Positions 23,929-33,103 are shown, counted from the first letter of the stretch. The stretch: DNA of 64,000 nucleotides from Conyzicola nivalis_A (GCF_040548875.1 NZ_JBEPSJ010000003.1:1-64000); one strand, 5' to 3'. Program-made: numbers and translations. Notes: generated by a model from the letters alone, not told the origin.

Positions 23929-25047
23929 TTAACCGTTGACCTCGGCGTCGGTCCAGTAGCCGGAGTCGACCAGTTCCGTCTGGATGTTGTCCTTGACCAC
24001 GATGACGGGCTCGAGGAGGTAGGACGGAACGTCCTTGACGTTGTTGTTGTAGGTGCTGTCGTCGTTCGTCTCGACGGTGTCGTCGTTCAGAGCCGCGATG
24101 GCCATGCCCGCCGCCTTCTTGGCCAGCTCGCGCGTGTCCTTGAAGATGGTGGCGTACTGCTCGCCCTTGTTGATGGCCTTGACCGAGTCGATCTCGGCGT
24201 CCTGGCCGGAGATCGTGGGCCAAGCGTCGCCCACGGTGTAGCCGGCGTCGGTGAGGGCGCCGATGATTCCGCGGGAGATGCCGTCGTAGGGCGAGAGAAC
24301 GGCGTTGACCGCGCTGCCGTCGGAGTAGTTGGCCGTGAGGAGGTCCTCCATACGGCTCTGTGCCGTCTCACCGTCCCAGCGAAGCGTCGCCGCCTGCTCG
24401 ATGGTGGTCTGGCCGCTCTTGACCACGAGCGTTCCGTCGTCGATCAGCGGCTGGAGGATGTCCATGGCGCCGTTGAAGAAGAAGAACGCGTTGTTGTCGT
24501 CGAGCGAGCCGGCGAACAGCTCGATGTTGAACGGGCCGGCGGGGGCGCCCTCGATGGGTGTTCCGTCGAGCTCGGTCAGGCCGAGGCCGTTGAGCAGCGA
24601 CCAGGCCTGCTGGTTGCCGACGAGCTCGTTGTCGAAGGTGGCGTAGTAGTCGACGTCTTCGGTGTCCATGAGCAGACGGTCGTAGGCGATGACCGGGATC
24701 TCCGCGTCCTTGGCGTCAGCCAGGATGTTGGTGAGCGTGGTGCCGTCGATCGACGCGATGATCAGGGCCTCTGCACCCTTGGTGATCATGTTCTCGATCT
24801 GGCTGACCTGGGTGGGGATGTCGTCTTCTGCGTACTGCAGGTCGACCTTGTAGCCCTGGTCTTCGAGCGCCTTCTTGACGGCTGCGCCGTCGGCGATCCA
24901 GCGCTCGGAGGACTTGGTGGGCATCGCGACACCGATGAGTGCGCCGCCGCCTTCACCGGAGCCGGAGTCGCCCGAACCGGAGCAAGCCGCGAGGCTCGCA
25001 ACCATGGCACCGGCGGCGATGAGCGAGAATACTGCTCTCTTTTTCAC
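23929..25047 (-). CDS. chvE: Multiple-sugar-binding lipoprotein, ChvE-like
   Basis: This 372-residue binding protein has a lipoprotein signal ending in SLAAC (Cys22) and a Gly/Ser linker. The mature part starts LIGVAMPTKSSERWIADG and contains AYDRLLMDTEDVDYYATFDN, as in ChvE, which binds arabinose, galactose and other aldoses. It follows araA on the same strand after 112 bases, so it is probably the arabinose binder of the araBDA-chvE-gguAB block. It has a paralogue at 30588-31691. Confidence 0.88.
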   Translation of the reverse strand: MKKRAVFSLIAAGAMVASLAACSGSGDSGSGEGGGALIGVAMPTKSSERWIADGAAVKKALEDQGYKVDLQYAEDDIPTQVSQIENMITKGAEALIIASIDGTTLTNILADAKDAEIPVIAYDRLLMDTEDVDYYATFDNELVGNQQAWSLLNGLGLTELDGTPIEGAPAGPFNIELFAGSLDDNNAFFFFNGAMDILQPLIDDGTLVVKSGQTTIEQAATLRWDGETAQSRMEDLLTANYSDGSAVNAVLSPYDGISRGIIGALTDAGYTVGDAWPTISGQDAEIDSVKAINKGEQYATIFKDTRELAKKAAGMAIAALNDDTVETNDDSTYNNNVKDVPSYLLEPVIVVKDNIQTELVDSGYWTDAEVNG

Positions 25048-25159
25048 TGTGTGTTCCTTTCAATGATGGACATCTTTGTCTGGTGCAACAAACCCGATTT
25101 GTCCATGTAAACCGGGTCCCGCCGGGGCCGAAAGGGCCGTCCCTGGCAAGTCTGTTCGG

Positions 25160-26680
25160 CTAGATTCCCTGCGCGAGTCGGTAGTACGCGGAGTTCCACT
25201 TGACCTCGTGGGCGAACCCGCGCTTCGTGGTGTTCTCGTCGATGATCAGCAGTTCGGTACGCGCGATCTCGGCGAAGTCCTCCCACGCCTCGACGCCGAT
25301 GGCGGTCGAGAGCACGGTGTGGTGGGCGGCGCCGGCGGTGAGCCACGCCGTGGCGCTGGTCGCGAGGTCGGGGGCGGGCTTCCACACGGCACGCGCCACG
25401 GGGAGGTGCGGCAGCGGCGCGGGCAGGTCGACGACCTCGACCACGTTGGCGACGAGGCGGAAGCGGTCGCGCATGTCGGAGAGGGCGACGACGACGCCGG
25501 CTCCCGCGTCGGTGTCGAAGACGAGGCGCACGGGGTCTTCGCGTCCGCCGATGCCGAGCGGGTGGATCTCGAGGCTGGGCTTCTTCGTCGTGAGCGTGGG
25601 GCAGATCTCGAGCATGTGGGCGCCGAGGATCGACTCTTCGCCGGGGACGAGGTTGTAGGTGTAGTCCTCCATGAGGGATGCGCCCCCGGGCAGCCCGGCA
25701 CCCATCACCTTCGCGGCGCGGATGAGCACCGCGGTCTTCCAGTCGCCCTCGCCGCCGAAGCCGTAGCCGTCGGCCATAAGACGCTGCACGGCGAGGCCGG
25801 GCAGCTGGCGCAGTCCGCCGAGGTCTTCGAAGCTCGTGGTGAAGGCGGTGAAGCCGCCCTCCTCGAGGAAGGAGCGCAGGCCGAGCTCGATGCGGGCGCC
25901 GTAGCGCAGCGACTCGTGGCGGTCGCCGTCGGGGCGCAGCTCGGGCACGACGTCGTACGACTCGAGGTAGACGGCGATCAGAGCGTCGACGTCTGCCTCG
26001 GTCGCGGCATCCACCCGCTCCACCAGCTCGTTGACGCCCCACGTGTTGACGCTGACGCCGAAGCGGATCTCGGCCTCGGTCTTGTCGCCCTCGGTGACGG
26101 CGACGTTGCGCATGTTGTCGCCGAAGCGGGCGAGCTTCATGCCCTGGGTGGCGACCCAGCCGGATGCGGCGCGGGTCCAGGTTCCGACCTGAGCGGTGAC
26201 TGCGGGGTTGGATGCGTGGCCGACGACGGTCTTGCGGGGCACGGCCATGCGGGTGGCTATGTAGCCGAACTCGCGGTCGCCGTGCGCGGCCTGGTTGAGG
26301 TTCATGAAGTCGAAGTCGATCTCGGCCCACGGCAGCTCGACGTTCGCCTGCGTGTGCAGGTGGAGGAAGGGCTTGCGCAGCGCGTCGAGTCCGTGGATCC
26401 ACATCTTGGCCGGGCTGAACGTGTGCATCCACGCGATGACGCCGACGACCGAGTCATCCGTCGTCGCATCGAGCATCGCCCGACGGATCGCGTCGGAGCT
26501 CTTGAGCACCGGCTTCCAGACGATGGTGACCGGGATGTCGCTCGAGTCGTTGAGCAGGCGCACGACCTCCTGCGACTGCTCGGCGACCTGGCGCAGGGTG
26601 TCGTCGCCGTAGAGGTCCTGGCTGCCGGTGAGGAACCAGACCTCGTTCTTCTTCAGGTCGGGGACGATCGAGTTGGTCAC
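25160..26680 (-). CDS. araA: L-arabinose isomerase
   Basis: This 506-residue enzyme converts L-arabinose to L-ribulose. Family segments are VWFLTGSQDLYG near the N-terminus, MHTFSPAKMWI, FGGEGDWKTA, MEDYTYNL, GAHMLE and AAHHTVLS; the Glu and His residues in the last four correspond to the metal and catalytic residues of AraA. The GTG at 26680 has CAGGAG eight bases upstream and overlaps the araD stop by four bases. The order araB-araD-araA is tightly coupled. Confidence 0.97.
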   Translation of the reverse strand: MTNSIVPDLKKNEVWFLTGSQDLYGDDTLRQVAEQSQEVVRLLNDSSDIPVTIVWKPVLKSSDAIRRAMLDATTDDSVVGVIAWMHTFSPAKMWIHGLDALRKPFLHLHTQANVELPWAEIDFDFMNLNQAAHGDREFGYIATRMAVPRKTVVGHASNPAVTAQVGTWTRAASGWVATQGMKLARFGDNMRNVAVTEGDKTEAEIRFGVSVNTWGVNELVERVDAATEADVDALIAVYLESYDVVPELRPDGDRHESLRYGARIELGLRSFLEEGGFTAFTTSFEDLGGLRQLPGLAVQRLMADGYGFGGEGDWKTAVLIRAAKVMGAGLPGGASLMEDYTYNLVPGEESILGAHMLEICPTLTTKKPSLEIHPLGIGGREDPVRLVFDTDAGAGVVVALSDMRDRFRLVANVVEVVDLPAPLPHLPVARAVWKPAPDLATSATAWLTAGAAHHTVLSTAIGVEAWEDFAEIARTELLIIDENTTKRGFAHEVKWNSAYYRLAQGI

Positions 26681-27387
26681 TTGAGTGCTCCTGTGGGGTC
26701 TTGGCCGTAGACGTTCTGGTACCGGTCGTACAGCGAGTCGATCGCCGTCTGGGGAATGGGGAGTGGCGCGCCCAGCTGGCGCGAGATGTGCACGGTCTTC
26801 GCGACGTCCTCGGCCATGACGGCCGCCTTGACGGCGTCCTTGGCGTTCTTGCCGATCGTGAACACGCCGTGGTTCTGCATCAGCACGGCGCGCGAGCGGT
26901 GGCCGGTGAGCGTCTCGACGATGCCGTGGCCGATCGAGTCGTCGCCGATGATGGCGAACGGCCCCACCGGGATCTCGCCGCCGAACTCGTCGGCCATCGC
27001 GGTGATGACGCACGGGATGGCCTCGCCGCGGGCGGCCCAGGCGGTGGCGTAGGTGGAGTGCGTGTGCACGACCCCGCCGACCTCGGGCATGTTGCGGTAG
27101 ACGTAGGCGTGCGCGGCGGTGTCGCTCGACGGGCTGCGCTCCCAGCCGGGGGTGCCCTCGATGACGTTGCCGTCGAGGTCGCAGAGGATCTGGTTCTCGG
27201 GGCTGAGGTCGTCGTAGGAGACGCCGGACGGCTTGATCACGAACAGGTCGGCGCCGGGCACGCGGCCGGAGACGTTGCCGCCGGTCCAGACGACGAGCTC
27301 GTAGCGCACCAGCTCGGCGTGCAGCCGGGCGACGTCGTCGCGGGTGCGCGCGATGGCGACCTGGATCTCGGGGGTGAAGGCGGTCAT
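26677..27387 (-). CDS. araD: L-ribulose-5-phosphate 4-epimerase
   Basis: This 236-residue class II aldolase-type enzyme converts L-ribulose 5-phosphate to D-xylulose 5-phosphate, where the arabinose and xylose routes meet. It shows TGGNVSGR, IKPSGVSYDDL, SPSSDTAAH, the zinc motif HTHSTYATA and QNHGVFTIG. The ATG at 27387 is preceded by AGGAA and overlaps the araB stop by four bases. Confidence 0.97.
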   Translation of the reverse strand: MTAFTPEIQVAIARTRDDVARLHAELVRYELVVWTGGNVSGRVPGADLFVIKPSGVSYDDLSPENQILCDLDGNVIEGTPGWERSPSSDTAAHAYVYRNMPEVGGVVHTHSTYATAWAARGEAIPCVITAMADEFGGEIPVGPFAIIGDDSIGHGIVETLTGHRSRAVLMQNHGVFTIGKNAKDAVKAAVMAEDVAKTVHISRQLGAPLPIPQTAIDSLYDRYQNVYGQDPTGALK

Positions 27388-29036
27388 CGGGTGGTTCCTA
27401 ACAACGAGATGGATTCGACGGCGGCCTGCTCGGCGGCGAGGCCGTCGCGGTAGCGGTCGAGGTAGGTGGCGAAGCCCGCGACGTCGGCGGCCTCCGGGGC
27501 GACGGTGGTGAAGCTCGCCTCGTCGAAGACGCGGTCGCGGAGGTAGCCGTCGAGGGTGCGTCCTTCGCCGGATGCGACGTAGGACGCGAGCACGGCCATG
27601 CCCCACGCGCCGCCCTCCGAGGCGGTCTCGGCGACGGACACGGGTGCGCCGAGTGCGCCGGCGAGGAACCGCTGCGCGACGCCCGCGGTGCGGAACATGC
27701 CGCCGTGGGCGAACATCCGGTCGAGCTCGACCTTCTCGCCGTCGAGCACGCGCATGCCGAGCGCGAGGGTGCCGAAGACGCCGTAGAGCTGGGCGCGCAT
27801 GAAGTTGGCGAGCGTGAGCCGGCTGTCGGGCGTGCGCACGACGAGCGGGCGGCCCTCGGCGAGGCCGGCGATGGGCTCTCCGGCGAGGTGGTTGTAGGCG
27901 AGCACTCCGCCGGCGTCGGCCTCGCCCTCGAGAGCCTCGCGGAACAGGGTCTCGAACACGGTGTCGGAGGAGACGGGGCTGCCGGCGGCGGTGGAGAACC
28001 GGCCGAACATGCCCGCCCAGGCGGCGAGCTCGCTCGCGCCGTTGTTGCAGTGCACCATGGCGACGGGGTCGCCGGCCGGGGTGGTGACGAGGTCGATCTC
28101 GTGGTGCAGGTTCGCAAGCGGGCGCTCGAGCACGACCATCGCGAAGATGCTGGTGCCCGCGCTCACGTTGCCGGTGCGCGGGGCGACCGACTGCGTGGCG
28201 ACCATGCCGGTTCCGGCGTCGCCCTCGGGCGGTGCCGTCACCGCGCCGGGCTTGAGAGCGCCGGTCGGGTCGAGGAGGGCCGCGCCCTGCTCCGTGAGCT
28301 CGCCCGCGGGCTGGCCGGCGACGAGCACCTCGGGGAGCAGGGCTTCGAGGTCGAGTGCGGGCACGAGCGCCGCGTACTTCGCCATCAGCTCGGCGTCGTA
28401 GGTGCGCGTCTGTGCGTCGATGGGGAACATGCCCGACGCGTCGCCGACCCCGAGCACCTTGCGGCCGGTGAGCTGCCAGTGCACGTAGCCGGCGAGGGTC
28501 GTGACGAAGTCGAGGTCTGCGACGTGCGGCTCGGCGTCGACCACGGCCTGGTGGAGGTGGGCGATCGACCAGCGCAGCGGGATGTTCACGCCGAAGAGCT
28601 CGGTCAGCTCGTCTGCCGCGACGCCAGTGGTCGTGTTGCGCCAGGTGCGGAACGGCACCAGCTGCTCGTCGGCGGCGCCGAACGCGAGGTAGCCGTGCAT
28701 CATCGCCGAGACGCCGATCGCGCCGAAGGTCTCGGGGCGCACGCCGTAGCGGCGCTCGATGTCGGCGACCAGGTCGGCGTACGCCGCCTGCACCCCCGAC
28801 CACACGTCGGCGAGCGAGTAGGTCCACACGCGGTCGACGAACGAGTTCTCCCACTCGTCGCTGCCGACGGCGAGCACGACCGACGCGTCGTCTCCGATCA
28901 GGCAGGCCTTGATGCGGGTCGATCCGAGCTCGATACCGAGCGAGGTGCGCCCGCCGAGGATAGCGCTGCGGACGTCGTCGAGCGGTACGTCGACGGTGTT
29001 CTTCTCGTCGCCTGCTGGCTCGGTGGCTGCGCTCAC
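27384..29036 (-). CDS. araB: Ribulokinase, FGGY family
   Basis: This 550-residue carbohydrate kinase would phosphorylate L-ribulose. The FGGY phosphate motif appears as GIELGSTRIKACLIGDD (about residues 34-50), followed by SAMMHGYLAFG, FRTWRNTTT and VSAGTSIFAMVVLE. The assignment rests on its position before araD and araA and on the FGGY fold; it is of the divergent actinobacterial type and not close to E. coli AraB. The GTG at 29036 has GAGG 10 bases upstream. Its promoter carries two LacI-type operator elements. Confidence 0.88.
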   Translation of the reverse strand: MSAATEPAGDEKNTVDVPLDDVRSAILGGRTSLGIELGSTRIKACLIGDDASVVLAVGSDEWENSFVDRVWTYSLADVWSGVQAAYADLVADIERRYGVRPETFGAIGVSAMMHGYLAFGAADEQLVPFRTWRNTTTGVAADELTELFGVNIPLRWSIAHLHQAVVDAEPHVADLDFVTTLAGYVHWQLTGRKVLGVGDASGMFPIDAQTRTYDAELMAKYAALVPALDLEALLPEVLVAGQPAGELTEQGAALLDPTGALKPGAVTAPPEGDAGTGMVATQSVAPRTGNVSAGTSIFAMVVLERPLANLHHEIDLVTTPAGDPVAMVHCNNGASELAAWAGMFGRFSTAAGSPVSSDTVFETLFREALEGEADAGGVLAYNHLAGEPIAGLAEGRPLVVRTPDSRLTLANFMRAQLYGVFGTLALGMRVLDGEKVELDRMFAHGGMFRTAGVAQRFLAGALGAPVSVAETASEGGAWGMAVLASYVASGEGRTLDGYLRDRVFDEASFTTVAPEAADVAGFATYLDRYRDGLAAEQAAVESISLLGTTR

Positions 29037-29090
29037 TCTGCGGACCTCATTGTCGGGTAGCTCGTGTCTCGGCGTTTAGGGCAAACACCG

Positions 29091-29108
29091 GATGTGACCG
29101 TTCACATC
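29091..29108 (-). promoter_or_regulatory. LacI-type operator of araBDA
   Basis: GATGTGACCGTTCACATC matches its reverse complement at 16 of 18 positions. It lies just downstream of the likely transcription start of araB, where a bound repressor would block transcription. The paralogous sites are at 18783-18796 and 30441-30456. Confidence 0.65.
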
Positions 29109-29119
29109 AATTCCGCAAT

Positions 29120-29148
29120 GTTACATGCGAAACGGTCACACGTGTCAA
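29120..29148 (-). promoter_or_regulatory. araB promoter
   Basis: On the minus strand TTGACA (29143-29148), a 17-base spacer and TGTAAC (29120-29125) form a good promoter. The spacer contains a second operator half-site, TGTGACCG, so repression from within the promoter is likely. Confidence 0.6.
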
Positions 29149-29396
29149 GTCTCGAAGGTCACGGCTGGGTAACCCCGTGGCGGGGGCGCAGCGGTCGGGG
29201 TGGTGGGCGGAAGTCGCGGGCACGAGCCACATCGATGGCCGGCATTTTCGCGAGCTGCATTCGGACCCGTGACTCCGCCGCGGCGGGCGCATCCGACCGG
29301 ATCCGGCTCGCGAAGATCGCGACTCCTCGCGGCGGGCGCATCCGTCCGAAAACGGCTCGCGACGCGGGAGGCACCCGCGGCGTGGGCCCGCGGCCG
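29149..29396. repeat. Gene-free stretch with a GC-rich direct repeat
   Basis: No gene is supported. Bases 29271-29312 and 29321-29362 are two direct copies, offset by 50 bases, that share CGCGGCGGGCGCATCCG and CGGCTCGCGA. A partial inverted copy (TTCGCGAGCTGCATTCGGAC) lies at about 29247-29266. The set could fold into alternative hairpins behind the convergent-free end of the lacI gene. Confidence 0.55.
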
Positions 29397-30410
29397 CTAC
29401 CAGGCGGGCGGTGCAGTGGTGGCGCGCACGACGAGCTCCGGACGGATCTGGTCGTGGTTCTGCCCGGCTCCCCCGCTGAGCTCCGAGAGCAGGAGCTCGA
29501 CGGCGCGGCGCCCGATCTCGGCGAAGTTCTGGCGCACCGTCGTGAGCGGCGGCGAGAAGTGGGCGGCCTCCGGGATGTCGTCGAAGCCGACGACGCTGAT
29601 GTCTCCGGGAACGTCGAGCCCCGACTCGCGGCAGGCGTGCATGAACCCGAGGGCCATCTGGTCGTTGCCGGCGAAGACGGCGGTGAAGTCGCGGAACCGC
29701 AGCAGCTCGAGCCCGGCGTAGTAGCCGAAGTGCGCGCTCCAGTCGCCGAGGATGGGCGCGCGCGTACGCAGTTCGGCGTCGTTGATCTCGTGGAGGAAGC
29801 CCTGCATCCTGGCGTCTGCCTCTATCCAGTCCTGCGGCCCCGAGATGTGGGTGATCTCGGTGTGCCCGAGATCGATGAGGTGCTTGGTTGCCAGCCGGGC
29901 GCCGGCGACCTGGTCGACCGAGAGGCTGTGGCCGCTGTCACGACCGGTCGACTCGAGGGTCACGTACGGCACGTTGATCGACAGGTCGGCGAGGGCGTCG
30001 AAGACGCGCACCTGCGGGGCGATCACGACGAGCGCCTCGACGGCCTGGCTCAGCAGGTAGTCGATCGCCGACTTGATCGAGGCGTAGTCGCCCGACGAGA
30101 TGCTCGTGATGCTCAGCCGGTAGCCGGCCTCGCGGGCCGCCTGCTCGATCGCGTTGACGCTCGTGGTGGGGCCGTAGTGTGCGGTCTGCGACGACAGGAC
30201 GCCGATGGTTCGCGAGCGGCTCGTCACCAGCGCGCGCGCCGCCTGGTTGGGCCGGTAGCCCACTTCGGCGATGACGTCGAGCACCCGCTGCCGGGTCGAC
30301 GGCTTGATGCTGGGGCTGTCGTTGAGCACCCGGGAGACGGTCTGGTAGGAGACTCCGGCCAGCGCGGCGACGTCGCGGATGTTCGGCGCGCGAACCTTTT
30401 CCGGCTCCAT
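29397..30410 (-). CDS. LacI-family regulator of arabinose genes (AraR-like)
   Basis: This 337-residue protein has a LacI helix-turn-helix (IRDVAALAGVSYQTVSRVLN, about residues 11-30) and a sugar-sensing domain ending in VVGFDDIPEAAHFSPPLTTVRQ. It lies directly upstream of araBDA on the same strand. Palindromes of one type lie in its own promoter and in the araB promoter, so it probably represses araBDA and itself. I chose the ATG at 30410; a TTG two codons earlier is possible. It is a paralogue of the regulator at 12997-14034. Confidence 0.87.
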   Translation of the reverse strand: MEPEKVRAPNIRDVAALAGVSYQTVSRVLNDSPSIKPSTRQRVLDVIAEVGYRPNQAARALVTSRSRTIGVLSSQTAHYGPTTSVNAIEQAAREAGYRLSITSISSGDYASIKSAIDYLLSQAVEALVVIAPQVRVFDALADLSINVPYVTLESTGRDSGHSLSVDQVAGARLATKHLIDLGHTEITHISGPQDWIEADARMQGFLHEINDAELRTRAPILGDWSAHFGYYAGLELLRFRDFTAVFAGNDQMALGFMHACRESGLDVPGDISVVGFDDIPEAAHFSPPLTTVRQNFAEIGRRAVELLLSELSGGAGQNHDQIRPELVVRATTAPPAW

Positions 30411-30440
30411 GGTCAATCGTGGTACCCGACTTCATTGGCG

Positions 30441-30456
30441 ATGTGTACGTTCACAT
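30441..30456 (-). promoter_or_regulatory. LacI-type operator of the araR-like gene
   Basis: ATGTGTACGTTCACAT matches its reverse complement at 14 of 16 positions and has a central CG. It lies 31-46 bases upstream of the ATG, as expected for autoregulation. Confidence 0.6.
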
Positions 30457-30538
30457 TCAAGAATCACTCCCCATTATGCATGGAAGTGCGAGGCGCTCGG
30501 TGTGCGCCGCCTGAGGCAGGCCGGCGCTCCCCGACGCG

Positions 30539-30575
30539 AGAAGGCCGGCCGCCCCGAGGGAGCGACCGGCCTTCT
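30539..30575 (-). terminator. Terminator after the second ChvE-like gene
   Basis: AGAAGGCCGGCCGC (30539-30552) and GCGACCGGCCTTCT (30562-30575) pair over 14 positions with one mismatch, 12 bases past the stop of the binding-protein gene on the minus strand. Confidence 0.7.
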
Positions 30576-30587
30576 ATTCAGCGGGTG

Positions 30588-31691
30588 TTACTTGGTGAGT
30601 GCGAGCAGCTCGGGGTTGTTCGCGTACGCCTCGGCTGCGTTCTCCTTGGTGACGATGACCGGCTCCAGGTAGAGCGTGGGGACCTCGACGTTGCCGTTGT
30701 CGGTCTCGGTGGTCGTCGCGGGCTCGTCGCCCTTCTGCAGGTCCTGAGCCATCTCGATCGCGGTCGCAACGAGCTCACGCGTGTCCTTGTAGATGGTGGA
30801 GTACTGCTGGCCCGACATGATCAGCGGGATGGAGGCGGCTTCGGAGTCCTGGCCGGTGACGATCGGCAGGTCGGCCTGTCCGGCATCCGTCACCGAGGTG
30901 ATGATCGCGCGGGCCAGGGTGTCGTTGGGCGAGAGGACGCCGTCGACGGTCGTGCCCTGGTAGGAGCCCTGCATGATGGTGTCCATGCGCTTCTGGGCGT
31001 TCTCCGGCTTCCAGCCGTCGGTCGCCGTCTGCTTGATGTCGGTCTGGCCGGAGACGACGACGAGCGTGCCGTCATCGATCTTCGGCTGGAGGATGTCCAT
31101 GGCGCCCTCGAAGAAGACCGGAGCGTTGGCGTCGTCGGACGAGCCGGAGAACAGCTCGACGTTGTACGACGTCTTGTCCGGGAACTTGGCGGCGAGGCCG
31201 TCGAGCAGCGCCTGGCCCTGCAGCTGGCCGACCTTGAAGTTGTCGAAGGCTACGTAGTAGTCGACGGCGTCGGAGTTCAGGATGAGGCGGTCGTAGGCGA
31301 TCACGACGGCGCCTGCATCACGGGCCTCGGCGACCTGGGTGCCGAGCTGTGCGCCGTCCTTCGCGCCGATGATGATGACCTTGGCACCGTTGGTGACCAT
31401 GGTCGAGATCTGCTGCTGCTGGTCGGCGACAGCGTTGCTGGCTCCCGCGTACTGCACGTCGCCCTCGAAGCCGGCTTCTGCGAGGCCGTCTTCGAAGAGC
31501 CCGCCGGCGAGAACCCAGTTCTCACTGGTCTTGTCGGGCAGTGCGACGCCGATGAGCGAGTCTGCAGCGAAGCCGGAGGCGCTCTCGCCGCCGGTCTCTC
31601 CGCCACGGCCTCCGCCGTCGGATGCGCAGCCGGTGAGGCCGAGCGCGGCCACTGCCATGACGGCTGTGGTTGCAAGAAGGATTTTCTTCAT
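30588..31691 (-). CDS. Sugar-binding lipoprotein, ChvE/XylF-like, second paralogue
   Basis: This 367-residue protein has a lipoprotein signal ending in GLTGC (Cys22) and a Gly-rich linker. The mature part begins LIGVALPDKTSENWVLAGG and contains AYDRLILNSDAVDYYVAFDN, very like the ChvE-type protein at 23929-25047. It is the last gene of an ATPase-permease-binding protein operon, the reverse of the usual order. The ligand is probably xylose, arabinose or galactose; the ROK regulator upstream of the operon slightly favours xylose. Confidence 0.87.
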   Translation of the reverse strand: MKKILLATTAVMAVAALGLTGCASDGGGRGGETGGESASGFAADSLIGVALPDKTSENWVLAGGLFEDGLAEAGFEGDVQYAGASNAVADQQQQISTMVTNGAKVIIIGAKDGAQLGTQVAEARDAGAVVIAYDRLILNSDAVDYYVAFDNFKVGQLQGQALLDGLAAKFPDKTSYNVELFSGSSDDANAPVFFEGAMDILQPKIDDGTLVVVSGQTDIKQTATDGWKPENAQKRMDTIMQGSYQGTTVDGVLSPNDTLARAIITSVTDAGQADLPIVTGQDSEAASIPLIMSGQQYSTIYKDTRELVATAIEMAQDLQKGDEPATTTETDNGNVEVPTLYLEPVIVTKENAAEAYANNPELLALTK

Positions 31692-31759
31692 TGGATATCT
31701 TTCTCTCTATCTGTGATTGGTGCGTTGGGTGAAGCGTGGTGGATCGGTCGGATAAGTCG

Positions 31760-33103
31760 TTATTTCCTGAGGTCGCCGGGCACGACGGTGTCGGGCGTGC
31801 CGCCGCCGGGGGTGACCTCGTTCGACGTCGAGTCGTTGGTGGGCGCGGCGCCGCTCTTGTTGCGGTTCGTCATGAGGCCGATGATCGACGGGCGGCCCTG
31901 CGTCTTGTTGTAGACGTCGACGCCGACGGCGATCAGGAGCACGAGGCCCTTGATGATCTGCACGAGGTCGCTCTGGATGCCCTTGAGCGCGAGTCCGTTG
32001 GAGAGCACGGCCATAACGAGTCCACCGATGATGGACCCGGCTACGGTACCGATACCGCCGGAGACCGCGGCGCCGCCGATGAACACGGCCGCGATCGCGT
32101 CGAGCTCCCAGCCGACACCGTCGAACGGGCCAGAGGCCTGCGACCGCGCCACGAAGATCATGCCGGCGAGCGCTGCCAGAACCGACATGTTCATCATCAC
32201 GAAGAAGTTGACGCGCTTCGAGTTGACGCCCGACAGCTCGGCGGCGTGCTTGTTGCCGCCCACCGCGTAGATGTGGCGGCCGATGATCGTGTTGTTGGTG
32301 AGGAACGAATAGCCGATGACGAGCGCGGCGAGGATGATGCCCGACACCGGGAAGCTGGTGCCGACGCGGCCGGTGGCGAACAGGTACGCGGCCACGAGCA
32401 CCACGCCGCCGAGGATGACGACTCGCAGAACGCTGAGCCACACCGGGTCGGCTGCCGCTCCCATGACCTTACGGGTGCGACGACCGCGCACCTCGAGGCC
32501 GATGAGCACGAGCACGACCAGGAAGCCGAGCAGCATGGTGAGGTTGTTGACGCCGAAGTTCGGGCCGACCTCGGGCAGGTAGCCCTTTCCGATGACCTGG
32601 AACCCGGCCTCGACCGGCACGGTCGCCGAGTCGCCGATGAGCTGGTTGCCGCCGCGCCAGATGAGCATGCCGGCCAGTGTCACGATGAAGGCTGGCACGC
32701 CTATATAGGCCACCCAGAATCCGTGCCACGTGCCGATGAGCGCTCCGACGACGAGACCGAGGATGATCGCCGCCCACCAGGGGAAGTTCCAGTCCTTCAT
32801 GGCCAGCGCCACGATGATGCCGGTGAACGCGGCCACGGAACCGACCGAGAGGTCGATGTGGCCCGCGATGATCACCATCACCATGCCGATCGCGAGGATC
32901 AGGATGTAGGAGTACTGCTGCACGATGTTGATGATGTTTCCGGGCTGCAGCGTCTTGCCTCCCGTCCAGATCTGGAAGATGAGGATGATCACGACGAGGG
33001 CGCCGAGAATACCGAACTGCTTGAGCGAACCGCCGCCGCCGAAGAGGTTCTTGAGGTCGCGGATGTCGAATCCGCTCTTCTTCTCAGTAACTGGAGCGCT
33101 CAT
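31760..33103 (-). CDS. CUT2 sugar permease, XylH/GguB-type, second paralogue
   Basis: This 447-residue RbsC-family permease contains AGHIDLSVGSVAAFTG and VFIGGAAVSGGIGTVAG. It is about 45 residues longer than the GguB-like paralogue because of a hydrophilic, Thr/Gly/Pro-rich C-terminal tail (about residues 400-447). Its ATG overlaps the stop of the ATPase gene by one base (TAATG). The tail is probably cytoplasmic and has no known role. Confidence 0.9.
   Translation of the reverse strand: MSAPVTEKKSGFDIRDLKNLFGGGGSLKQFGILGALVVIILIFQIWTGGKTLQPGNIINIVQQYSYILILAIGMVMVIIAGHIDLSVGSVAAFTGIIVALAMKDWNFPWWAAIILGLVVGALIGTWHGFWVAYIGVPAFIVTLAGMLIWRGGNQLIGDSATVPVEAGFQVIGKGYLPEVGPNFGVNNLTMLLGFLVVLVLIGLEVRGRRTRKVMGAAADPVWLSVLRVVILGGVVLVAAYLFATGRVGTSFPVSGIILAALVIGYSFLTNNTIIGRHIYAVGGNKHAAELSGVNSKRVNFFVMMNMSVLAALAGMIFVARSQASGPFDGVGWELDAIAAVFIGGAAVSGGIGTVAGSIIGGLVMAVLSNGLALKGIQSDLVQIIKGLVLLIAVGVDVYNKTQGRPSIIGLMTNRNKSGAAPTNDSTSNEVTPGGGTPDTVVPGDLRK

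Noticed and set aside
25048..25159. A separate promoter and operator for chvE (TTTGT-N8-ACAAA at 25075-25092)
   Set aside because: The inverted repeat is short and no convincing -35/-10 pair lies near it, so I do not report it as a feature. Read-through from araBDA is equally possible.
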